Shown here piece by piece: positions 26,601-38,600 of a stretch of DNA of 64,000 bases. This DNA comes from Limnoperna fortunei. Its lineage: Eukaryota > Mollusca > Bivalvia > Mytilida > Modiolidae. The DNA is taken from positions 65,773,522 to 65,837,521 of the forward strand of contig OX104117.1 in assembly GCA_944474755.1 (NCBI GenBank). Reading direction: 5' to 3'. The translations under genes and the position numbers were made by a program. The notes beneath the pieces were generated by a model, which did not search any database, was not told the origin of the DNA, and saw nothing but the letters and a program-made list of their open reading frames with translations. Position 1 is the first letter of the stretch, and every line of letters starts with the position of its first letter.

Positions 26601-29600
26601 TAGTAAGTTTTTGTTTCCATTGATTAACCAGTTTCAGAGAAGAAGCCTTTAAAAGCTTTTTCCCATAGGGTCCTATGTTAAACTAAGTCCTGCGGTAGCG
26701 GCCATTTTGAATTTCCAATTGCCATAAAAAACATAAACTTTATAGAGGACCATCCAAACATTATTGCTAGTAAGTTTTTGTTTCCATTGTTTAACCGGTT
26801 TAAGAGAAAAAGCCTTTAAAAGCTTTTTCCATAGGGTCCTATGTTAAACTAAGTCCTGCGGTAGCAGCCATTTTGAATTTCCAATTGCCATAAAAAACAT
26901 AAACTTTATAGAGGACCATCCAAACAATATTGCTAGTAAGTTTTTGTTTCCATTGATTAACCGGTTTCAGAGAAAAAGCCTTTAAAAACTTTTTCCCATA
27001 GGGTCCCATGTTAAACTAAGTCCTGCGGTAGCGGCCATTTTGAATTTCCAATTGCCATAAAAAACATAAACTTTATAGAGGACCATTCAAACAATATTGC
27101 TAGTAAGTTTTTGTTTCCATTGATTAACCGGTTTCAGAGAAAAAGCCTTTAAAAACTTTTTCCCATAGGGTCCTATGTTAAACTAAGTCCTGCGGTAGCG
27201 GCCATTTTGAATTTCCAATTGCCATAAAAAACATAAACTTTAAAGAGGACCATCCAAACAGTATTGCTAGTAAGTTTTGTTTTGATTGGTTAAACGGTTT
27301 CAGAGAAGAAGCCCTTTTAAACTTTTTTCTCATAGGGTCGAATGTTAAACCAAGTCCTGCGGTGGCGGCCATTTTGAATTTCCGATTGGGATAAAAAAAC
27401 ATTAACTTTATAGAGGACCATCCAAACAATATTGCTAGTAAGTTTTCTTTCCATTGGTTGACCGGTTTCAGAAAAGAAGCCTTTCAAACTTTTTCCCATA
27501 GGGTCCTATGTTAAATTAAGTCCTGCGGTGGCAGCCATTTTGAATTTCCAATTGCCATAAAAAACATAAACTTTATAGAGGACCATTCAAACAATATTGC
27601 TAGTAAGTTTTTGTTTCCATTGATTAACCGGTTTCAGAGAAAAAGCCTTTAAAAACTTTTTCCCATAGGGTCCTATGTTAAACTAAGTCCTGCGGTAGCG
27701 GCCATTTTGAATTTCCAATTGCCATAAAAAACATAAACTTTAAAGAGGACCATCCAAACAGTATTGCTAGTAAGTTTTGTTTTGATTGGTTAAACGGTTT
27801 CAGAGAAGAAGCCCTTTTAAACTTTTTTCTCATAGGGTCGAATGTTAAACCAAGTCCTGCGGTGGCGGCCATTTTGAATTTCCGATTGGGATAAAAAAAC
27901 ATTAACTTTATAGAGGACCATCCAAACAATATTGCTAGTAAGTTTTCTTTCCATTGGTTGACCGGTTTCAGAAAAGAAGCCTTTCAAACTTTTTCCCATA
28001 GGGTCCTATGTTAAATTAAGTCCTGCGGTGGCAGCCATTTTGAATTTCCAATTGCCATAAAAAACACAAACTTTATAGAGGACCATCCAAACAATATTGC
28101 TAGTAAGTTTTTGTTTCCATTGATTAACCGGTTTCAGAGAAGAAGCCTTTTAAAACTTTTTCCCATAGGGTTCTATGTTAAACTAAGTCCTGCGGTGGCC
28201 GCCATTTTGAATTTCCAATTCCCATCAAAAACACAAACTTTATAGAGGACCATCCAAACAATACTGCTAGTAAGTTTTGTTTTGATTGGTTAAACGGTAT
28301 CAGAGAAGAAGCCCTTTTAAACTTTTTTCCCATAGGGTCCTATGTTAAACTTAGTCTTGAGGTGGCGGCCATATTGGTTTACCAATCAAAATAAAAAACA
28401 CAAACTTTGTAAAGGTCCATCCAATGAACATTATGGCCAAGTTTGGTTTCAATTGGCCAAGTGGTTTCAGAGAAGAAGATTAAAATGTAAAAAGTTTACA
28501 GACGCCGCCGCCGCCGCCGATGACGACAATGCCGACGGACGCAAAGTGATAACAATAGCTCACATGACCCTTTGGGTCAGGTGAGCTAAAAAAAAACATG
28601 TATTCTCCTCTTTATATCAATACATTACACAGCCCTTAAATGACGTGTATGAACAAAACAATGAATAAATGGAACACACAAGGGGCCATCACAAAAAATG
28701 TGTCTAAATCACAATCCTCTCTAAAAATACAAATGCCTCAGGAAATTTTATACTGATACAACAATGTCTTTTTAAAACAAAAGTCCTCCCACAAATCATC
28801 TGAAAACCCCCCACAATCTGAACGTCAACCAGAACTACATTGAAATTAATGGCAGCTTCCACAGAGAAGTATTATTGTCTTCTGCAGGTTGTATCATTTG
28901 GCATGTTAATATGAATTTCACTACAATAGACAAGTAGGTTCTCACTTTAATGTAAAATAAAGTGTATGATTACTGATAAGAGAATGGTTTATGATTCCAT
29001 ATTGTTGAGGATTTAACTTACTAATCTGACAAGCTTCATAAAGGTTTCAATTGTACTTCCTGCTGTGGAGTTCAGAAACCCATATTATAGCTTTGCAGAA
29101 GTGTGACTTGGTTGTAGTACATAGCAATGTATATGAGTTTAGCTGTTAAGTGATTGTACCCCAGTAAAAACCAGATGTGTAGATGTATACCCAACTCTGA
29201 AAAAGGTAGATGTGGAACCCCACACATGCCTTCTATCCTTCACTTGTTCTCCCTTTTTGTCATGAGTGGAAGATAACAACTCTGATCTGGACAGTCGCAT
29301 TTCAATAACCTTTGGTCATTTGACAGAAAAAACCAATCAAATGATGACTTGTTTGGAATCTGAAAGTTGAGTAATAAGAGGAGGAACTTGTTTTGCCAAC
29401 TTATTTTTAACATTATTTTCACCAATCTTGACCATCAACCTGTTCTCAAAATGGATTCTAAAAGTCCAACCATACTGTGGAAAAACCATAGTTTCTATTC
29501 AATGCAACATGATGGCAATAAAACGACCAGAAATGTTTTTTCCCTAAATTTTGTTTGTACATTAAGATTGTTAATTGTTTTTTATTTCATTTAAATGGTC

Positions 29601-32600
29601 GCAATAATGATATTATGTGATAACATTTATGGAATTTAATTCAGTATGGTTCATATGTAAATTTTGTTTATTAAAGTTAGGACCACTTAAGTTTGTTTGC
29701 CTCCACAAGATTCCATGTTTATATGTAGGAAACTCACATGGAAGTAAGCTCAATTAAACTTGGACATGTTCTTTTAAAATTATATTTAACAAATATTTTT
29801 TTCCTTGGAATTGTTTGTTTGTTTGTTTGTTTGAATGGTGTTAAATGCCACTTTCAGCAATTTTTCAGCTATAACATGGCGTTTTTATTAGGTAGCCAGA
29901 GTACCTGAAGAACACCGGGCCTTTGGTAGGAAAACTGGCTATCCTTGTCACCTCCGAACTAGTAACTACCTTAACCAATCGACCACCGCTGCTCCTTCTA
30001 TATAATTAGAGTCACCACAAATATTCTGGTGCATATCATTTTTAAAGAGCAAAAATTATCAAAATGATTACCATGACCAAGCTGTAAACTGATTGGTTGT
30101 TCCAAAGGTTCAACATTTATTTGCATAACTTTATTTATGTCCAGACAAAGGGGCCAAGTGGTTAAGGCAGTTAGTCTACTACTGATCACTAGGTCAGTCA
30201 ACACTAAGGTTGTGGGGACGAGTCTCAGTGCAGGCAGGGAATACTGACCTCCAATCTTAACTGAAAAGGCTTGCTAATTTTCCTACCCAAGTTTGGGGGT
30301 TTACTCCAGGTACATCAGCTTCCTAATCCAATAAAAACTTGATGCCATGATATAAAAAATTGCTGATAGTAGTGTTAAACAACATGCAAACAAACCAAAA
30401 AACAGTCAACAGAGCATGTCAACATGTAACCCCACTCTAACGAGACAGATGTGCAAACCACTCTAATGCAAGATATGTAACACCACAAAGACATAAGTAG
30501 CTGTCAAGCCCCAATTTGACACAGGTTGATGTGTAGTCACACTAACATAGTCAGATGTTGCAGTACTCTAAGATAGGCATGTAACCCCACTGTCGCAGAT
30601 AGATCTAAAGCCCCACTACAACAAAGATAGATACAAAACCCTGCGCTAACACAGATAGATATAAAACTTCACTCCAACACTAAGTAGAAAAATCCACCCG
30701 GACACACCTCTATCCTGCCAACAACACAAATACACATGACATCTCAAAAGATCCAATAAGAAAGACTGAACCCTTATTGATTTGTTAAACGTTTTAACTA
30801 CAAAAGAACACTAGAGATTCTATACATGTTTTCCTTGTTGAAAAAAAAAACATTTCACAGATGATTTTATACTGATGTCATGGTACCACTATATTCAAAC
30901 TTTGAAAAGATATGAAGCATATTTCACAGAGCAGTACTCAAAGAATATTACAGCAATTTATTTCAATTTTACTTCAGAGGATTTAAACTGACCAATCAAA
31001 ATGTTCAAACAAAATATGCATACCATATATGGCAACATATTTACTGAATCATCCCCAACTAGTTGGTGCAATTGTTTAATCATTGTGGTCTGTGACAAGT
31101 GTCAGTAATGAACTTGGTACAATGTGTATCAATATTACATAAACAGTCTTTCATCTATCTACCTAGAGTACTATTATAAACCAGTAAGTTTTAAGGTCAA
31201 GCTGTATTTCGGATAACATTTTCCAGTAATGAATGTGAGGTCCTGGGGGAAGCACCAAGATATGCATTTTGAAATCTCCATAAAGAGCGGGAGATATTTC
31301 ATTTTAATGAAGTCTCACATGCAACATGCCATAGAAAGAGTGGGCCATATTTACTTTTATACTTTAATGAAGTTCCATATGTAACATAAAAGTTATAAAT
31401 TGGACAATGCTGAAAGTTTTTTAGTGCTTAACCTAATTTTAAAATATGCAGCTAACTGTGGTTTCCAGTCTTCTTTGCCTTAATGCTGACAAAAATATGA
31501 AATTTAGTTAAATAAAGCACAAACGTCCTATCCCACCACTCTTCATAGCAATATAGCATCTAACATTCGGACTCGTCATGCCAAAGTGTACTTACAAGAC
31601 CAGGAGATTGGAGTATAGGGGATGAGGCATTATTTACAAGACCAGGAGATTCGTTGGAGTATGTGTGATATACATTACTTACAAGACCAGGAGATCCATT
31701 GGAGTATGGGGGATATACATTACTTACAAGACCAGGAGATCCATTGGAGTATGGGGGATATACATTACTTACAAGACCAGAAGAACCGTTCGAGTATAGG
31801 GGATGAGGCATTATTTACAAGACCAGGAGATTCATTGGAGTATGGGGGATAAGGCATTATTTACAAGACCAGGAGATTCATTGGAGTATAGGGGATGAGG
31901 CATTATTTACAAGACCAGGAGATTCGTTGGAGTATGGGGGATGAGGCATTATTTACAAGACCAGAAGAACCGTTCGAGTATAGGGGATAAGGCATTATTT
32001 ACAAGACCAGGAGATTCGTTGGAGTATAGGGGATAAGGCATTATTTACAAGACCAGGAGATTGGAGTATAGGGGATGAGGCATTATTTACAAGACCAGGA
32101 GATTTGTTGGGAGTATGGGGGATGTACATTACTTACAAGACCAGGAGATCCATTGGAGTATGGGGGATATACATTACTTACAAGACCAGGAGATCCATTG
32201 GAGTATGGGGGATATACATTACTTACAAGACCAGGAGATTCGTTGGAGTATGGGGGATATACATTACTTACAAGACCAGGAGATTCGTTGGAGTATGGGG
32301 GATGAGGCATTATTTACAAGACCAGGAGATTCATTGGAGTATGGGGGATGAGGCATTATTTACAAGACCAGGAGATTCGTTGGAGTATGGGGGATGAGGC
32401 ATTATTTACAAGACCAGGAGATTCGTTGGAGTATGGGGGATATACATTACTTACAAGACCAGAAGAACCGTTCGAGTATAGGGGATGAGGCATTATTTAC
32501 AAGACCAGGAGATTCGTTGGAGTATAGGGGATGAGGCATTATTTACAAGACCAGGAGATTCGTTGGAGTATAGGGGATGAGGCATTATTTACAAGACCAG

Positions 32601-35600
32601 GATATTCGTTGGAGTATGGGGGATAAAGCATTATTTACAAGACCAGGAGATTGGAGTATGGGGGATGAGGCATTATTTACAAGACCAGGAGATCCATTGG
32701 AGTATGGGGGATATACATTACTTACAAGACCAGGAGATTCGTTGGAGTATGGGGGATATACATTACTTACAAGACCAGGAGATTCGTTGGAGTATGGGGG
32801 ATGAGGCATTATTTACAAGACCAGGAGATTCATTGGAGTATGGGGGATGAGGCATTATTTACAAGACCAGGAGATTCGTTGGAGTATGGGGGATGAGGCA
32901 TTATTTACAAGACCAGGAGATTCGTTGGAGTATGGGGGATATACATTACTTACAAGACCAGGAGATTCGTTGGAGTATGGGGGATATACATTACTTACAA
33001 GACCAGGAGATTCGTTGGAGTATGGGGGATGAGGCATTATTTACAAGACCAGAAGAACCGTTCGAGTATAGGGGATGAGGCATTATTTACAAGACCAGGA
33101 GATTCGTTGGAGTATGGGGGATGAGGCATTATTTACAAGACCAGGAGATTCGTTGGAGTATGGGGGATATACATTACTTACAAGACCAGAAGAACCGTTC
33201 GAGTATAGGGGATGAGGCATTATTTACAAGACCAGGAGATTCGTTGGAGTATGGGGGATATACATTACTTACAAGACCAGAAGAACCGTTCGAGTATAGG
33301 GGATGAGGCATTATTTACAAGACCAGGAGATTCCTTGGAGTATAGGGGATGAGGCATTATTTACAAGACCAGGAGATTCGTTGGAGTATAGGGGATGAGG
33401 CATTATTTACAAGACCAGGAGATTCATTGGAGTATGGGGGATAAGGCATTATTTACAAGACCAGGAGATTGGAGTATGGGGGATGAGGCATTATTTACAA
33501 GACCAGGAGATCCATTGGAGTATGGGGGATATACATTACTTACAAGACCAGGAGATTCGTTGGAGTATGGGAGATATACATTACTTACAAGACCAGAAGA
33601 ACCGTTCGAGTATAGGGGATGAGGCATTATTTACAAGACCAGGAGATTCGTTGGAGTATGGGGGATATACATTACTTACAAGACCAGAAGAACCGTTCGA
33701 GTATAGGGGACGAGGCATTATTTACAAGACCAGGAGATTCGTTGGAGTATAGGGGATGAGGCATTATTTACAAGACCAGGAGATTCGTTGGAGTATAGGG
33801 GATGAGGCATTATTTACAAGACCAGGAGATTCATTGGAGTATGGGGGATAAGGCATTATTTACAAGACCAGGAGATTGGAGTATGGGGGATGAGGCATTA
33901 TTTACAAGACCAGGAGATCCATTGGAGTATGGGGGATATACATTACTTACAAGACCAGGAGATTCGTTGGAGTATGGGAGAGATACATTACTTACAAGAC
34001 CAGAAGAACCGTTCGAGTATAGGGGATGAGGCATTATTTACAAGACCAGGAGATTCGTTGGAGTATGGGGGATATACATTACTTACAAGACCAGAAGAAC
34101 CGTTCGAGTATAGGGGATGAGGCATTGTTTACAAGACCAGGAGATTCGTTGGAGTATAGGGGATGAGGCATTATTTACAAGACCAGGAGATTCGTTGGAG
34201 TATAGGGGATGAGGCATTATTTACAAGACCAGGAGATTCGTTGGAGTATGGGGGATAAGGCATTATTTACAAGACCAGGAGATTGGAGTATGGGGGATGA
34301 GGCATTATTTACAAGACCAGGAGATCCATTGGAGTATGGGGGATATACATTACTTACAAGACCAGAAGAACCGTTCGAGTATGGGGGATGAGGCATTATT
34401 TACAAGACCAGGAGATTCGTTGGAGTATAGGGGATGAGGCATTATTTACAAGACCAGGAGATTCGTTGGAGTATGGGGGATGAGGCATTATTTACAAGAC
34501 CAGGAGATTCATTGGAGTATGGGGGATATACATTATTTACAAGACCAGGAGATCCATTGGAGTATGGGGGATATACATTATTTACAAGACCAGGAGATTC
34601 GTTTTGAGTATGGGGGATATACATTACTTACAAGACTGGGGGATCCATTGAAGTATGGGGGATGAGGCATACTTTACAAGACCAGAAGAACCGTTCGAGT
34701 ATAGAGGATAAGGCATTACTTACAAGACCAGGAGATCCGTTGGAGTATGGGGGATAAGGCATTCCATAACCAAAAGGTCCTGCATTTCTGTCTTGTACTG
34801 GAGGTTTTCCTGAAAACACAAAATAAATATCTATTAAAAATGTATTCAACTTGGTCACGTTCTGTGTTTAAACCTATATAATTTGTTCAGCCTAGCATGT
34901 CAAATGGTACTTAGACAAATTAGTTCAGCTATAAGGTGTTAAATACTTTCTTAATCAATTTCACAGCTCTATTGCGCTTATTGCCACCTTGATAAATATT
35001 TTTATTATTTTGTTTGATCCTACTTTGAACAATTTTTCAACTACAACATGCGAATTTTTAGCCATCATTTGTTTACTGCTGTTTTCAGCAATTTTCAGCT
35101 ATATCAATATACTATTTTAAGCAATATTCAGCTATCATTTGTTTAATGATCCCTTGTGTACTTTTTAGCTACCTTTTGTATAGTCCTTTGAGCAACTGAC
35201 AGCAATCTCTTGTTTAATGGAACTTTGAGCAATTTTCAGGTATTTTTTTTATTAAAGATGTTTCGAGCAATTGTCACCTATCTTGAGTTGTCAGCTATCG
35301 TTTGTTTAATGCTTTTAAAGCAATTTTCAGCCATCTTTTATTAGTGATTTTTTTTTTTTTCAATTTTCAAATACTAGCACATCATCTATATCACGATTAA
35401 TACTACTATAAGCAACATGTTTTAAGGCAAGTTTGAGCAATTGTTGGCTATATTATGTCTGATGCCACATTACATAATTTTTCAGTTCATATCATCCCTA
35501 CCAGTTTTATTATTTTATTATTACAGTACAAAAATTTCTGCTCATTTTTTCACATGTATTCTCCAGGTTTATTTCATCTTTCTATCAGATGAACATACCA

Positions 35601-38600
35601 TCAAGTTAAGAACTTTATCATCCTGTTAATTTATTATTGATAACAATATAAACATTTTGGTAAATAAATTTCCTTTTAAATTTATACACACAATTCACCA
35701 TACTGATAAATACTATTGTAAAACAGCTGGTAAATTTTACACCAAATTCATCATGTCCTGGGTGGTCTACAATAGATCATTGAAATTAAAATATGATTCA
35801 AATTTTCCACTGATCAAGCTTCAATCTATATGAAGTAATACAACCGATGAGAAAATTAGTAAAATATTCAAAGAAACTCAACAGCCTGCAGCTAGCAATT
35901 CAAACAAACATTCTGACACAAGACCCCAAATTATATACATATCATGGTTTGTTAAAGACTAACTCGAACCCTTTGATCTTCTGTTTTTGATCTCTGGAGA
36001 AAATCTTAAAGGAATAACTACTGTATTGACTTTATCCAACTAATTACTTAGTGATGCTGCAAACAGCTGATCGATAAATACGACCTCAAATTTATGGTCA
36101 TTTTTAACATGTGTTTTAAAGGCACCAAAAAATATCAAATGAAAGAAAGGATTTATCTTTAAAATCAATTCCAATTGCTACCACTTGTGAACAAAGGGGA
36201 TACATCTGATTGGTTTTTCATGTTTACGAAAGGTCAAGATGTCCTACCAGTTATAATCAAGAAATCTTAATTTAGGGCATATGGCAACAGACTTGAATGT
36301 ATGCACTATAAATTTTAAACAAAAACACCAATAAAAATGAAGAAGACAAAATGATTTTAACATAAACTTGTTTCCTTCTAATAAATTCTCACCTCTTACT
36401 TAATAAAGCAACATCTGGATGTGTATGGTAGTTACTTTTATTAGTGTTTTATAGAAGTCAAAGGTGCAGTTCAACAAAAATCAAAGTTACTTAATATATT
36501 TATTTATCACCTAAATATATAAATAAAAAAAGTTTAATATTAACAAGTACACTCATCTCTGTTCACTTAAATGCTTATAAGAGTATTCTCCCCTAGGTTT
36601 ACATGAGTTATCTCTCTTTAACTAGCTTAAGTATCCCTTGGGCCCTTTTCCTGCAGAGAAATGAACAGAACATAACCTCTTCCCAATAAAAAAATAAAAC
36701 ATACAACTTTTAAGTGAATCATTTAAGTTAACAGATTTAAATGCCTTCCTATGAAGTCTATGATTTGCTAATTACAAAGGGTTTAACAAGGGAAAAGGAC
36801 AATGATATTGCAAAGGTGACAAAACTGCATTCCAATTAAACATAGACAAACAACACTTTATTAAACCAATATGATTATGTTAAAAATATAGCATTATTGC
36901 ATATAAAAAACCTGCTGTAGAGGTGTAATTACTCCTGATCAAAACTATACATTACATACACAGATGGAAACGATCAACTCAACTAGATTTTGACTTTTTG
37001 TATGGAATTCAAATAAAGTTCTGACAGTTTTTTATAGATGCATGTCAAATGATTCACATCATCAGAAATACTTGAGTCATTCCATTCCCAATAAAATATT
37101 AGTGTCCTAAATTATCTATGTTCTGAAATCACTCCCCTTGTTTGTTCTAATGATCATGTGACCTTTGTCCCATTAACCTATTTTGACCAGCAACAACACT
37201 CTAAAACAGATTTTTATATTAAAATAATATCAACACATTATATTTTTAAAATCCTTCAAAGACAGAAATGGCCGGATTTCGTTAAACAGGTGAGCGACAG
37301 ACCTGAAATCGAATCCCACGTTATGGGAGGCCATGCTGATGCTCCATACCAAATTTCAATACAATGTGATTAGTAGTTGCTGAGAAAACTGTTATGAAAA
37401 TTTTTTCTTTGCCCGGCCACCATTAACCATATTATAACCCAGATTTTCAGTATGTGAAATCCGGCCAAAAATGTAATTGTGGCCACTTTATGATCCCTGA
37501 TAATAAAAAAGACATGGTGAATACAATTGAAAGGAGTGTGACAAAGCTGACATTGTAAGTAACAACTGTCAAAATAACACCAGCACACTGTACAGAGCCA
37601 TAACAACTGTCACAGTTACGCAAGACCACTATACAAAGATTGACATTTTCAGTAATAACTGTCAAAGTTACTGCTTGACCAATGTACACAGCCTGACATT
37701 GTCAGTAGCAAATGTCACAGTTACCAACAGACCACTCTTCAAAGATTGACATTTTCAGTAACAACTGTCACAGATATGGCCAGAACACTGTACAAAGATT
37801 GACATTTTCAGTAACAACTGTCACAGATACAGCTAGACCACTGTATACAGCCTGACATTGTCAGAAACAATTGTCAGTTTCCGCCAGAACACTGTACAAG
37901 GCCTGACATTGTTGGCAACGACTGTTAGTTACGGCTAGACCACTGCACAATGCCTGACATTTTTAGCAACAACTGTCACCGATAGCGCGAGACCACTGTA
38001 TAGAGTCTGACATTGTCCACAACAACTATGACATATACCACTGTACAAAGCCTGACATTTTAGTAACAACTGTGACAACACCAGACCACTGTACAAAGAT
38101 TACTATTTGCAGTAACAATTGCCGCCAGACCACTGTATAGAGCCTGACATTGCCAGTAATAACTGTCATAGATACTGCTAGACCACTGTTAAAAAGACTG
38201 ACATTGTCAGAAACAACTTTGACAGATACCTCCAGATAATTGTTGAAAATTAACAATGTCAGTAACAACTGTTACAGATACCTCTAACTACTGTACAAGA
38301 TATAACAATGACAGTAACAACTGTTACAGATACCTCTAACTACTGTACAAGATATAACAATGACCGAAACAATTGTCACAGATACCTCTAACTACTGTAC
38401 AAGATATAACAATGACAGTAACAACTGTGACAGATACCTCTAGATTTAACAATGACCGAAACAACTGTTACAGATACCTCAACTACTGTACAAGATATAA
38501 CAATGTCAGTAACAATTGTGACAGATACCTCTAAACTACTGTACCAGTCACAGTGGTTTCCTTTGAAGCCGGTAGCCGGCTATATTGCCGTGTATTTTTG

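Larger units (their letters stand above)
13119..34723 (-). other. Intron 3 (21.6 kb), element-rich
   Basis: Long intron between exons 3 and 4. It holds SINE copies, a candidate internal first exon at 19480-19307, hairpins near 16.5 and 20.25 kb, a foldback MITE at 20.5-21.0 kb, two repeat-core elements at 22.6-23.5 and 26.3-28.6 kb, degenerate short tandem repeats at 30.4-30.7 kb, and the 3.2-kb exon-3-derived array. Between these, 14.2-19.2, 21.1-22.5, 23.6-26.1 and 28.8-29.8 kb show only AT-rich sequence. No conserved TCF linker exon was recognised, although one could be hidden. Confidence 0.8.

Noticed and set aside
27178..27999. Two pairs of identical short proteins 500 bp apart
   Set aside because: They lie inside the 167-bp repeat array; identity reflects block duplication, not paralogous genes.
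30147..30230. Functional tRNA gene
   Set aside because: A- and B-box-like sequences are present, but no closed cloverleaf or anticodon arm could be drawn, and the same sequence continues into a dispersed SINE body.
31560..34665. Many overlapping 60-97-codon repetitive frames on both strands
   Set aside because: Products of the 45/46-bp periodicity, not independent proteins; only the terminal part next to 34809 is real exon sequence.
31588..34756. CRISPR-like regular array
   Set aside because: Units are contiguous with no unique spacers, the unit derives from a TCF exon, and the DNA is eukaryotic.
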